From Tricholoma matsutake (lineage: Eukaryota > Basidiomycota > Agaricomycetes > Agaricales > Tricholomataceae), in the NCBI GenBank assembly GCA_026075535.2, contig AP026550.1, forward strand, positions 5,146,001 to 5,210,000: DNA of 64,000 nt. Reading direction: 5' to 3'. The notes beneath the pieces are model-generated. The model did not search any database and was not told where the DNA came from. It worked only from the letters and a program-made list of their open reading frames with translations. Shown in pieces: positions 22,351 through 32,800 of the stretch; within the stretch, counting starts at the first letter, position 1; every line of letters starts with the position of its first letter. Position numbers and translations under genes: made by a program.

Positions 22351-24261
22351 ATGTCAGATTCACTACCTAGAAGAGGGGGGAGATCGGGTGAGGCGATGGA
22401 TGAGGGGAGACCTTCTAGATCCGGTACGCCCAGAACTCCTGGCGACGACCCAATTGATTCCCTGCGGCTCTCTTCGAGCCGCAGATCCACACAGAACGCA
22501 CCCTCAGTGGGTCCTCACAGGACACAAAGAGGTTCTCCAACCCCCTCCCCCTATGGGGCGGGCATCGTCACTCCGCGAGCACAGCGTTTCAGCGTGCCAG
22601 CGCTATCCTCCAGAGACGCCACTGCGTCTCCTGCACCTCCGGCTACCCCTTCTACACCTGCTTCGTGGGCTGATGAAGTGGCCGACAACCTCTCCTCCCA
22701 CGTCATTCAGGACACGGAGATGGCTAGCGATGACTGGAGTGGACCCCAGACCTTCGCCAAAGACTTGGGAGAGTACGCTGAGGGATTCCGAGTGGTTCTT
22801 AACAGAACGGGATCTCGTCGACCAACTGCTGAGGATCGGCAGCTCATAGCAGAACGACTGGGCTCGGTGCTGGTAGCAGCTGCCGAGGCTGGCATTGATC
22901 GCGACTCGGGGAGCTCCCTCCTCCGAGGAGCAATAGATAGAATCGCAGGGGGCAGTAAGCGACCTAGATCGGGCACTGTCACCGATAACCCCAACGTGGA
23001 CTATCTGGAGGGATGGGATGGGCAACGCCCCCCCCCTCACAAATCAGCGAGGACACGAGGCCCGAAGGGGGCTCGACCTCTTCCTAAACCCCCAACAGGG
23101 GGCGTTTCTTCATCATGGGGTCGAGGACCACCTCCCCCCGTGAACTGGTCCACCAGGCCCTCGGGCAAGGGGACCTTTGCTCAGGTTGCGCGCTTCCCTG
23201 GGGGGCGAGCACCTAACACATCCATGGACGGCCTTGTGCGACTAGCCAAGGCCTTCCCTGAACTTCCAACCGACAAGCTGGCTGATATACAGCAGCACGT
23301 CGGCCCATCTAAACCTAGGGCCGCTAAGCCCTCACCTACAGTCCATGGACCGTCTAGACGACAGGTCCTGGTTCACGTTCGTCCTCCCCTTGGGGCAGAG
23401 ACGAACCCTGCTGACTTCCTGGACCACGTCCGGATCACCCTCGGACTGCGCCACTCCAAATTGGTGGCTCAGTCTGCATCGATGCATGCTGGTAACTTAT
23501 CAGTAGCTACTGACGTTGTGGCCTCTGAGGAGGACCTTCGATGCTTCAAGGAAGCTGCCCACAAGGCGTTTCCGTTCGCGCTGCAAGTTGACGCAGCGTT
23601 ACCTACTTCCACATCGTACCTCAAGTTGGTCGATGTGCCATTTATCGCCAACGACAAGGCGCTAACGCCTGACGTCGTTATTGCACACTTGGGAAAGTCT
23701 GGAATATCGGACCTCACAGTGCTCCAAGTTCCCCCCCGTGTAGTACGTGATTCGAAGATGTCGGATACGTGCACCGTCTACCTTAACATCGCTGACTCAG
23801 TCAGCGGTGCACGAGCCAAGGCTCTCATCGGTCGGGGCGTCCAATTCGGACGCTACGTCGCCTATGTTAGGGCTGCCAGGGCGAACCCTGGTCTGCCTCT
23901 TTGCCAACGATGCTGGAAGTGGGGCCACCCCACCACGGCATGCAGAGCTCCACAGACCAAATGCCCGATCTGTGCAGGCCCACACCGCAAGGAGCACCAT
24001 CGTGCTCTTGCAGGGTGTTGTAAGGGAAACGCGAAGGCGAACCCCCCTGTTCCAGCTACCCCAGAGGGGGCAGCCTGTCCTCACCCGGCTAGGTGCATAA
24101 ACTGCCGGAAAAACCACGCATCCGACGATCGCCGGTGCAACTTCTGGCGACATCGCTTTGACCGAGATTGGATCAAAGCTCGCTATGACGAGGTGAGTGC
24201 GAGACGCAACTCTCACTCCCCTCCTTCTTACCATCCCGCAGGACGCGGTGGCCGAACGTAA
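22351..24261 (+). CDS. LINE-A ORF1 protein, Gag-like with zinc knuckles (636 aa)
   Basis: Starts MSDSLPRRGGRSGEAMDEG. The first ~300 residues are Ser/Pro/Arg-rich and low in complexity. Residues of about 340-510 look folded (VLVHVRPPLGAETNPADFLDHV..., possibly RRM-like; not proven). Then come three Cys/His clusters: C518-x2-C521-x4-H526-x4-C531, a second one at C538/C541, and C582-x2-C585-x3-H589-x6-C596. ORF1 proteins of this kind bind element RNA and form the RNP with the RT. The stop TAA (24259-24261) directly abuts the ORF2 ATG. A 9-C tract near 23027 is a frameshift hot spot in other copies. Confidence 0.92.
   Translation: MSDSLPRRGGRSGEAMDEGRPSRSGTPRTPGDDPIDSLRLSSSRRSTQNAPSVGPHRTQRGSPTPSPYGAGIVTPRAQRFSVPALSSRDATASPAPPATPSTPASWADEVADNLSSHVIQDTEMASDDWSGPQTFAKDLGEYAEGFRVVLNRTGSRRPTAEDRQLIAERLGSVLVAAAEAGIDRDSGSSLLRGAIDRIAGGSKRPRSGTVTDNPNVDYLEGWDGQRPPPHKSARTRGPKGARPLPKPPTGGVSSSWGRGPPPPVNWSTRPSGKGTFAQVARFPGGRAPNTSMDGLVRLAKAFPELPTDKLADIQQHVGPSKPRAAKPSPTVHGPSRRQVLVHVRPPLGAETNPADFLDHVRITLGLRHSKLVAQSASMHAGNLSVATDVVASEEDLRCFKEAAHKAFPFALQVDAALPTSTSYLKLVDVPFIANDKALTPDVVIAHLGKSGISDLTVLQVPPRVVRDSKMSDTCTVYLNIADSVSGARAKALIGRGVQFGRYVAYVRAARANPGLPLCQRCWKWGHPTTACRAPQTKCPICAGPHRKEHHRALAGCCKGNAKANPPVPATPEGAACPHPARCINCRKNHASDDRRCNFWRHRFDRDWIKARYDEVSARRNSHSPPSYHPAGRGGRT
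24193..24241 (+). other. Candidate 49-nt intron at the ORF1/ORF2 junction
   Basis: GTGAGT at the left edge, CTTAC as a possible branch site 11-12 nt before the right edge, and CCCGCAG at the end. The size is normal for fungal introns. If spliced, ORF1 would end in the other frame at a TGA (24263-24265) overlapping the ORF2 ATG as ATGA. The same signals and length occur at 4080-4128, 29772-29820 and, reversed, 56025-56073. They could also be coding sequence by chance. Confidence 0.35.
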
Positions 24262-27200
24262 ATGAGGGATAGACTTAGATCTACACCGCAGTTGCGCGTA
24301 TTTAGTCAAAATGTTAACCGTAATTGGGGGTACATGGACTCGCTACTGGCTGATCTCGTTGATGACTACGATCTGCTTTTTATCCAAGAGCCACCTTGGC
24401 GTTTGATAAGACACGCCCCTTCTGCCCACAACAGGGAAGGGGAGGAAGTTATAGGCGCACCAATGAGCCCAAACTGGGGAACTTTAGTGCGCCCCTCGGG
24501 CATCGACTTCCCTCCACGCGTTGCTGTGTACTTTGCGAACAGCATCGCTAATCTAAGACCGGGTCTCAGACGAGATCTGATCGACGATCGTGACATTCTT
24601 CTGTTCTCACTGGGAATAGGGGAAGATGTCATGGTACTGGCCAACGTCTATTCAGATAGCCAACATGCAGCCATTACGTTCCTGTTCGAGAACGTAATGC
24701 TGATCCCACGCCTACACTTCATGTGTGGTGATTTTAACGTGAGGCATGCATCCTGGGACCCCCAGGGGCCTGAGCACTCAATTCACGCTGACCACTTAGT
24801 GGAAACGGCGACGGCATTAGGCCTGACTAGAGCCCTACCAGTAGTGGAGGGCCCTACCCACTTCCCCCCACAACAGGGTCTTCACCCCACGGTGATCGAC
24901 CTGATGTTCGTACCTACGGATCTAAGATTTGTATTGTACTGTGAGATTGTACCTGAAGCCAGGGGGACGTCCGACCACGCTCCCCTGACGTTAGTGCTGC
25001 CTGGCCCGGGATCGCTGGTTCCGGTCACCAAGTGGTCCATCAAAAAAGGATCCGAGGAGGAAGCCTCTTATCGAGATGCTGTCTCCTCCGCTTTAACTCC
25101 GTGGCTTGGCTGGCACGGAGAGACCTCGGCAGAAATCGATGATGTCGTCTCGGCGATATCAGCGATTTTAAACAAGGCATGGGAAAACCATGCCAAGGAA
25201 TCTCGCCTCGGCAAGTCGTCCAAAAGTTGGTGGACAGACGAGTGCAGTGGTGCCTTAGACGCTTACAGAGCCTCTCGAGACGAGGGGGACTGGAAGCTCT
25301 ATAGGAAAGTCATGCGGCATGCAAAGCGCGACTTTTTCGATGACCGTATCCAGGAAGTGGCTACGATGAACAGACGACCCTGGGACCTGATGTCTTGGAC
25401 TCGTCAACGTAACCTCCCGTCATACGAGGCAATCTCCTATCGGGGAGAACCTTGTAATGATCTAGACTCCCTGTGGGCTGCCCTTGATGGGTCCTATAAC
25501 GCCGCATCAGATCGAGTAGTCGATCTGAGCATTCTCGATGGACTTGATCCGGTGCCTGAAAGGGCCTGGATCTCGTTCTCCGTTACGGAAATGAAAGAAG
25601 CGCTAAACGCGTGTTCTTCCCGTTCCGCTCCAGGTCCCGATCATGTTACATGGTCGCACCTAAAACACTGGTGCAGCAACCCAGAAGTGGCAGGGCTCAT
25701 CACCCGCATTGCTGAGGCGTGCATCACCGCTGGCCACTGGCCAGATCACTTTAAGGAGTCCCTGTCGGTTATTATCCCGAAGCCAGGGAAGCCCAATTAC
25801 TCTACCCCTAAGTCGTTCAGGCCCATTGTGCTCCTGAACACTTTGGGAAAGCTAGTCGAGAAGATGCTGTCCAGACGGCTTCAATTCGACGGAGTAGCAC
25901 ACGAAGCCTTCGAACAAAACCAGTTCGGAGGCGTCGCCCAGCGTTCCACTGAGGATGCAGGAATCTACCTTACCCACCTGGTTAGGGCAGGATGGGCCAA
26001 AGGGCTCAAAACGAGTGTTGTCGCCTTCGACATCGCTCAGTTCTTCCCCTCCTTGAACCACCAGGTTCTACTGGAGATCATCTCTCGGTCGGGATTCCCT
26101 GCGCAAGTAGTGAATTTCTTCCGCTCATACCTGGTCGGCCGCAAAACGACCTACAAATGGAACGCTTTCTCATCTGGCTCCTTTGCAGCAGATGTGGGAG
26201 TGGGTCAAGGCTCCGCCTTGTCCCCTGTCCTATCGGCGCTATATTTAACGCCCATTATGAAGCTCTTCAGAAGAAGCGAAATCGGCAGAGATGTCGACCT
26301 CATGTCTTATGTGGACGATGGCACTCTCATCGCCCGCTCCCCACAGTTGGAGGATAACCTCCCCCTCCTTAAAGAAGCGTATGGCTGGATCTTCCAGGCA
26401 TTCACCTCCCTCGGACTTGTCCTGGAACACGACAAGTCTGAAATATTCCATTTCTCAAGGGCGAGGAGCTTTACTCCCCTACCCATCGACCTTGGATTTG
26501 CTCCCTACACGGGCAATACCCCTCTCAAGCCCAAGGTTACCTGGAGGTACCTCGGTTTCTTCTTCGATCGCAAACTCTCCTTCAAGGAGCACACGCGATT
26601 CTACTCCACCAAAGCCCTCACTACCGCAAGGGCAATGGGAATGCTCGGCAATTCTGTCAGAGGGCTAACCCCCATGCAGAAACGCCTCTTGTACCGCTCG
26701 TGTGTTGTGCCTATCATGACATACGGACTTAGACTTTGGCACTTCAAAGGCGCTCGCGTCAAGGGTGTCATCAAAACATTGGCCCAGGTGCAGTCTATCG
26801 CTGCTCGCTGGATCCTTGGTGCATTCCGTACCACCCCCATTGGTGGTTTGGAGAGTATCGCAGGACTGCTGCCTATGCAGCTGTTACTGCGTCGTCTAGT
26901 CGACAGAGGGGTATTCAGAACCCCCCTATTGGCTCCATCACACCCCCTAAGAGCAATCTTAGGGCCCAATCACGTCGGCACCACCCACTCTCATGAGCTA
27001 GGCCTCTGGGGAGGGAACGTGCTTGACACACTTAACCTGCAAGGTCCATCTGTCGCTTCGGCTGCAGCTCTGGCCCTGGTACCAGGCGATGAGTTCGACC
27101 CCTTTGGGGAAGAAAACACACCTGGAAACAGAGTGAAGGATCTGTTCCCCACTCGTTTCTCCTCTCATCGCCTCACCTCTAAGGAGGATGGGGCGAGGAA

Positions 27201-28131
27201 TTCTTACAAGAGTGACCTCGATAAGGCTTGGGCATCTGCCCAGGTCGAGGAAGACACTCTCGTCATTGCAGTGGACGCTTCGGTGCCCACAGATGCCAAA
27301 TTCCAAGCGGTTGCCTGCGCCCTTGTCTTTGGACAGGGGGAACAGGTAGATCGTGTTGTCTCAGCTTCTGGGAGGAGAACCCCCCCAGAAGTCGAACTCT
27401 TTGCTCTCCAACTGGGCGTCTCGGCTGCTTGCAGCAGAGGATGCAAAAAGTTGGTGATATTCTCGGACTCTACTACGGGCATTGAGTCCTTAATCGATCC
27501 AAAACCACGTTCTGGGCAAATATTCGCCCTGGACGCTTGTCGCTCCCTGCGACCCTGGCTAGCTGGGGACGAGGAGAGGAATGTCACATTCTGGCACGTT
27601 CCCTCGAAATTCGAGTGGAACGCTCACAAGATGGCTCATGATGTAGCTACATCTACCAAGATCTCTGTGGGCAGACACCCACGGACGTCTTTAGACTACC
27701 TTAAGAACCAGGTCGAAAAGGCCGTTTGCAAGGATTGGCACACCCGCTTCGCAGACCCTGCGTACCGCGGACGTCACTTCTACCAACTCAAAGGAGTAGG
27801 TGGAAAACCGGTGTTACCCTCGACTCACAAAGGTGGGCCTTGGCTGAAAGTTATGGGAAGCAGCACTACGCTGACTTCTCGTTCAACTCGTATGATCACT
27901 GGCCATGCTCCTATAGGGGAGTATCGTCAACGCCTATCCCTCGATGGGGAATACCAATGCTGGTGCCTTGGTCCCGAGATACAAACTCGAGACCATTTAT
28001 TACGCGTCTGCCCCAAGGTGGATCGCAAAGAAACTCGTGCAAGCCCCGACTCCGTCGAGGGCTTCCACGAATTCATGGACAATAACCCAGCACTAGGGTC
28101 GTTCAACTCACTCGCGTGGGATCCAGGATAG
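24262..28131 (+). CDS. LINE-A ORF2 polyprotein: endonuclease, reverse transcriptase, RNase H (1289 aa)
   Basis: This protein nicks the target DNA and copies the element RNA at the nick. The AP-like endonuclease (about 10-250) shows N17/N19 in QNVN, E43 in QEPPW, Y130, D157 and N159 in GDFN, D213, and D238-H239 in TSDHAP. The RT (about 490-790) shows FRPIVLL, FDIAQFF with D590, GQGSALSP and YVDDG with D685-D686. RNase H (about 1000-1130) shows D1005 (VDAS), E1045, D1069 (SDSTTG) and D1127 (AHD). A C-terminal C-x-C...H-x4-C motif (about 1233-1250) is typical of LINEs. All catalytic residues are present. Translation probably depends on reinitiation after ORF1, since the stop and start are adjacent. 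The closest families by memory are fungal Tad1/I-type LINEs. Confidence 0.95.
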   Translation: MRDRLRSTPQLRVFSQNVNRNWGYMDSLLADLVDDYDLLFIQEPPWRLIRHAPSAHNREGEEVIGAPMSPNWGTLVRPSGIDFPPRVAVYFANSIANLRPGLRRDLIDDRDILLFSLGIGEDVMVLANVYSDSQHAAITFLFENVMLIPRLHFMCGDFNVRHASWDPQGPEHSIHADHLVETATALGLTRALPVVEGPTHFPPQQGLHPTVIDLMFVPTDLRFVLYCEIVPEARGTSDHAPLTLVLPGPGSLVPVTKWSIKKGSEEEASYRDAVSSALTPWLGWHGETSAEIDDVVSAISAILNKAWENHAKESRLGKSSKSWWTDECSGALDAYRASRDEGDWKLYRKVMRHAKRDFFDDRIQEVATMNRRPWDLMSWTRQRNLPSYEAISYRGEPCNDLDSLWAALDGSYNAASDRVVDLSILDGLDPVPERAWISFSVTEMKEALNACSSRSAPGPDHVTWSHLKHWCSNPEVAGLITRIAEACITAGHWPDHFKESLSVIIPKPGKPNYSTPKSFRPIVLLNTLGKLVEKMLSRRLQFDGVAHEAFEQNQFGGVAQRSTEDAGIYLTHLVRAGWAKGLKTSVVAFDIAQFFPSLNHQVLLEIISRSGFPAQVVNFFRSYLVGRKTTYKWNAFSSGSFAADVGVGQGSALSPVLSALYLTPIMKLFRRSEIGRDVDLMSYVDDGTLIARSPQLEDNLPLLKEAYGWIFQAFTSLGLVLEHDKSEIFHFSRARSFTPLPIDLGFAPYTGNTPLKPKVTWRYLGFFFDRKLSFKEHTRFYSTKALTTARAMGMLGNSVRGLTPMQKRLLYRSCVVPIMTYGLRLWHFKGARVKGVIKTLAQVQSIAARWILGAFRTTPIGGLESIAGLLPMQLLLRRLVDRGVFRTPLLAPSHPLRAILGPNHVGTTHSHELGLWGGNVLDTLNLQGPSVASAAALALVPGDEFDPFGEENTPGNRVKDLFPTRFSSHRLTSKEDGARNSYKSDLDKAWASAQVEEDTLVIAVDASVPTDAKFQAVACALVFGQGEQVDRVVSASGRRTPPEVELFALQLGVSAACSRGCKKLVIFSDSTTGIESLIDPKPRSGQIFALDACRSLRPWLAGDEERNVTFWHVPSKFEWNAHKMAHDVATSTKISVGRHPRTSLDYLKNQVEKAVCKDWHTRFADPAYRGRHFYQLKGVGGKPVLPSTHKGGPWLKVMGSSTTLTSRSTRMITGHAPIGEYRQRLSLDGEYQCWCLGPEIQTRDHLLRVCPKVDRKETRASPDSVEGFHEFMDNNPALGSFNSLAWDPG

Positions 28132-28508
28132 GCTGTGCGCGCAGGGCGTATGACCCTCGTCTGGTCCTAGCTAGTGTTATCGGTATGTCGGGGTGGCTGT
28201 AGGGCACCAGACGAGTCCGTTAACCCTCATAAAGGGGGCCCACCCGTGTTCAGGAGCGACTGTCAGGGAGGGGGGACACGATCCTAGGTACCGGTTCGGG
28301 GAGGCGCCTGAGCGCTTTCAGATCCGTTGTCGGTTACGCGTTGCGACGATTCCAGTCGACTACGCTTTCCTTTCCGAGCTGAGAGGCTCACGTCGGGGCG
28401 GCAATTTCCCCTAAATCTTGCACGCATACCCGTAGGGATTCGGGGAACACGACATCGTCAAGCTCGAGTTGTCGGTACGCCACCACTGGCAAGTCCGTTT
28501 ACTCGATA

Positions 28509-28522
28509 AAGGGGGCCCCCTT
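28509..28522. repeat. Perfect palindrome in the LINE-A 3' UTR
   Basis: AAGGGGGCCCCCTT, a 14-bp perfect palindrome, present in most LINE-A 3' UTRs. It would form a strong RNA stem or pair between strands. Role unknown. Confidence 0.7.
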
Positions 28523-28615
28523 AGTGGTCAGCGCAGCTATCCAGGTGGTTGGTGTGAAGATCAGCAGGAGGAGGACTTGGGCTGGGCGTAGTGTACTCTG
28601 TTTGTATGTCTCTAC

Positions 28616-28639
28616 CGCGGACTGCGATCGGGCGCCGCG
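28616..28639 (+). other. 3'-terminal hairpin shared by LINE-A and B
   Basis: CGCGG (28616-28620) pairs with CCGCG (28635-28639), followed by TTATAAA, a short spacer and the A-tail. The outer stem is kept in B elements, where the loop differs (ATCGAGCC). LINE RTs often recognise a 3' stem-loop, so this is the likely RT-binding signal used in trans by B. Confidence 0.55.
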
Positions 28640-28673
28640 TTATAAACTTTTGACCCAAAAAAAAAAAAAAAAA

Positions 28674-29840
28674 ACAGGGGGCACCTCTTCTTCATGGGGC
28701 AGAGGACCTCCTCCCCCCGTGAACATGTCAACCAAGCCTTCGGGCAGGGGGACATTTGCTCAGGTCGCTCGCTTCCCAGGGGGGCGAGCTCCTAACACAT
28801 CCATGGACGGCCTTGTGCGACTAGCCAAGGCCTTCCCTGAGCTTCCTACCGACAAGCTAGCTGACATCCAGCAGCACGTCGGTCCATCCAGGCCCAAGGC
28901 TGCAAAGCCTTCGCCCACTGTGCACGGACCGTCTCGAAGACAGGTCCTCGTTCACGTTCGACCCCCCTTAGAGGAGGGAACGAACCCTGCTGATTTCCTG
29001 GACCACGTCCGGACGACCTTAGGACTGCACCACTCCAAGCTAGTGGCACAGTCTGCTATCATGCACGCCGGGAATCTCTCGGTGTCAACTGACGTAGTGG
29101 CCTCGGATGAGGACCTACGATGTTTTAAGGAGGCGGCTCACAAGGCTTTCCCCTACGCGCTCCAAATCGACGCAGCGCTACCTACGTCCACGTCCTACCT
29201 CAAGCTGGTAGACGTGCCCTATATTGCAAACGACAAGGCCATTACGCCTGATGTCGTCATAGCTCACCTGGGGAAGTCAGGCATATCTGACCTCACCGTG
29301 TTGCAGGTCCCCCCTAGGGTCGTACGTGATTCGAGAATGTCGGATACGTGCACCGTTTACCTCAACGTTGCTGACTCCGTCAGTGGCGCACGAGCGAAAG
29401 CTCTCATCGGGCGTGGTGTCCAGTTTGGACGCTACGTCGCCTACGTTAGGGCAGCCAGGGCGAACCCTGGACTCCCACTATGCCAACGGTGCTGGAAGTG
29501 GGGGCACCCCACCCCAGCATGCAGAGCTCCACAGTCGAAATGTCCGATCTGTGCAGGACCACACCGCAAGGAGCACCATCATGCCCTAGCGGGGTGCTGT
29601 AAGGGAAACGCCAAGGCGAACCCTCCCATCCCAGCCACCCCAGAGGGGGCAGCATGTCCTCACCCGGCCAGGTGTATAAACTGCCGGAAAAACCACGCAT
29701 CAGACGACCGTCGATGCAATTTCTGGCGACATCGCTTTGATCGCGACTGGATCAAAGCTCGCTATGACGAGGTGAGTGCGAGACGTAACTCTCGCTCTCC
29801 TCCTACTTACCATCCCGCAGGACGCGGTGGCCGAACGTAA
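28674..29840 (+). pseudogene. LINE P ORF1, 3' part (zinc knuckles)
   Basis: Resumes after Q with the repeated TSD (GGTSSSWGRGPPPPVNMSTKPSG) and runs open to GRGGRT and TAA at 29838-29840. The subtype 2 residues seen here (EEGTNPADF, AIMHAGNLSVST, NDKAITPDVV) match Y. The frame is disrupted upstream by the 10-C tract. The apparent ORF start at 28524 lies in the Q 3' UTR and is not real. Confidence 0.9.
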
Positions 29841-32800
29841 ATGAGGGACAGACTTAGATCTACCCCACAGTTACGTATATTTAGTCAAAATGTAAATCGA
29901 AATTGGGGTTACATGGACTCGATACTGGCAGATTTCGTAGATGATTATGATTTGCTTTTCATCCAAGAGCCGCCTTGGCGACTGATAAGACACGCCCCGT
30001 CTGCCCACAACAGGGAAGGGGAGGAAGTTATAGGTGCACCGATGAGCCCTAACTGGGGAACGTTAGTGCGCCCCTCGGGCATAGATTCCCCCCCACGCGT
30101 CGCTGTCTATTTTGCGAACAGCATCGCTAACTTAAGACCAGGTCTCAGACGAGATCTGATCGATAATCGTGATATCCTCTTGTTCTCATTGGGAATAGGG
30201 GAGGACGTTATGCTACTCGCTAATGTTTACTCAGACAGCCAACACTCCGCCATTACGCTCCTCTTTGAGAACGTCATGACGATCCCACGCCTACACTTCA
30301 TGAGTGGCGACTTTAACGTGAGGCACGCATCCTGGGATCCCCAGGGGCCTGAGCACTCAATTCACGCTGACCACTTAGTGGAAACAGCCACGGCATTAGG
30401 CCTGACTAGAGCCCTACCCATTTTCCCCCTCAACAGGGCCTTCACCCCACAGTGATTGACCTGATGTTCGTACCTACAGATCTTAGATTTGTATTGTACT
30501 GCGAGATCGTACCTGAAGCCAGGGGAACGTCCGACCACGCTCCCCTGACGTTAGTGCTGCCTGGCCCGGGATCTCTGGTCCCGGTCACCAAGTGGACCAT
30601 CAAAAAAGGATCCGAGGAGGAGGCATCGTACTGAGATGCCGTCTCCTCCGCTTTAACTCCGTGGCTAGATTGGCACGGAGATACTTCGGCAGAAATCGAT
30701 GATGTCGTCTCGGCGATATCAACGATTTTAAACAAGGCATGGGAAAACCATGCCAAGGAATCTCGCCTCGGCAAGTCGTCCAAAGGGTGGTGGACAGACG
30801 AATGCAGCGGCGCCCTAGACGCGTACAGGGCTTCTCGGGATGGGGAAGACTGGAAGCGTTACAGGAAAGTCATGCGACAAGCAAAGCGCGATTTTTTTGA
30901 TGACCGTATCCAAGAAGTGGCTACGATGAATAGGCGACCCTGGGACTTAATGTCCTGGACTCGTCAACGCAACCTCCCATCGTATGAGGCTATCTCCTAT
31001 CGGGGAGAACCCTGCAACGATCTGGACTCGCTGTGGGCTGCCCTTGACGGGTCTTATAATGCTGCCTCGGATCGAGTAGTCGATCTGAGCATTCTTGATG
31101 AACTCGACCCTGTGCCTGAAAGGGCCTGGATCCCGTTCTCTGTCACGGAAATGAAAGAAGCGCTAAACGCGTGTTCTTCCCGTTCCGCTCCAGGTCCCGA
31201 TCATGTTACATGGTCGCACCTTAAACACTGGTGTAGCAACCCGGAGGTCGCAGGGCTTATCACCCGCATCGCTGAGGCATGCATCACTGCAGGCCATTGG
31301 CCAGCTCATTTTAAGGAATCCCTGTCGGTTATTATCCCGAAGCCAGGGAAACCTAATTATGCCACCCCTAAGTCGTTCAGACCCATCGTGCTTCTGAACA
31401 CTCTGGGTAAATTAGTCGAAAAGATGTTGTCCAGACGACTTCAATTCGACGGCGTCGCAAACGAGGCCTTCGAGCAAAATCAGTTCGGAGGTGTCGCCCA
31501 GCGTTCCACGGAGGACGCAGGAATCTACCTCACTCATCTTGTCAGGGCAGGATGGGCCAAAGGACTTAAGACAAGTGTTGTCGCTTTCGACATCGCTCAA
31601 TTCTTCCCCTCCTTGAACCACCAGGTTCTGTTGGAGATCATCTCTCAGTCGGGGTTCCCTGCGCAAGTAGTGAACTTCTTCCGGTCTTACCTAGTTGGTC
31701 GCAAGACGACCTACAAATGGAACGCTTTCTCATCGGGCTCCTTTGCAGCAGATGTGGGAGTGGGACAAGGTTCTGCCTTGTCCCCTGTCTTATCGGCGCT
31801 ATATTTGACGCCCATCATGAAGCTCTTCAGAAGAAGCGAAATCGGCAGAGATGTCGATCTCATGTCGTATGTGGACGATGGCACCCTCATCGCCCGCTCC
31901 CCACAGTTGGAGGACAACCTCCCCCTTCTAAAGAAAGCGTATGGCTGGATCTTCCAGGCATTCACCTCCCTCGGACTAGTCCTCGAACATGACAAGTCCG
32001 AGATATTCCATTTTTCAAGGGCGAGGAGATTTACTCCCTTGCCCATCGATCTTGGTTTCGCCCCTTACACGGGCAATACCCCTCTCAAACCCAAGGTCAC
32101 CTGGAGGTACCTCGGATTCTTCTTTGACCATAAGCTCTCCTTTAAGGAGCATACGCGATTTTACTCCACCAAAGCTCTCACTACTGCGAGGGCGATGGGA
32201 ATGTTGGGCAATTCTGTCAGAGGGCTAACCCCTATGCAGAAACGCCTACTTTACCGTTCGTGCGTCGTACCCATTATGACATACGGACTCAGATTATGGC
32301 ACTTCAAAGGCGCTCGCGTCAAAGGTGTTATCAAGACGTTGGCCCAAGTGCAGTCCATCGCTGCACATTGGATCCTCGGCGCATTCAGAACCACCCCAAT
32401 CGGTGGCCTGGAATGTATCGCTGGACTGCTGCCTATGCAGCTGTTACTGCGTCGCTTAGTCGACAGAGGGGTATTCAGAACCCCTCTATTGGCTCCATCA
32501 CACCCCCTAAGAGCGATCTTAGGGCCCAATCACGTTGGCATCACCCACTCTCATGAGCTCGGACTCTGGGGAGGGAACGTGCTCGACACACTCACCTTGC
32601 AAGGGCCGTCTGTCGCTTCAGCTGCAGCCTTGGCCCTCGTATCAGGCGATGAATTCGACCCCTTTGGGGAAGAAAACACACCTGGAAACAGAGTGAAGGA
32701 TCTATTCCCCACTTGCTTCTCCTCTCATCGTCTCACCTCTAAGGAGGATGGAGCGAAGAACTCTTATAGGAGTGACCTCGACAAGGCCTGGGCTACTGCC

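Larger units (their letters stand above)
22224..28673 (+). mobile_element. LINE Q, complete and uninterrupted LINE-A (6450 bp)
   Basis: The TSD acagggggcacct is exact at 22211-22223 and 28674-28686. It has a 5' UTR (127 bp), ORF1 (22351-24261), ORF2 (24262-28131), a 3' UTR of about 525 bp and an 18-A tail. Both ORFs are open and all catalytic motifs are present. It is one of the innermost layers, and nothing has inserted into it. It is the best candidate for an active autonomous element in the window and the reference for all other copies. Confidence 0.96.
28132..28673 (+). other. LINE Q 3' UTR and poly(A)
   Basis: Non-coding tail of Q, with CTCATAAAGGGGGCCC (about 28226-28241) and GATAAAGGGGGCCCCC (about 28505-28520). 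It closes with the terminal hairpin and 18 As. It is conserved in all LINE-A copies. I see no gene. Confidence 0.85.
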
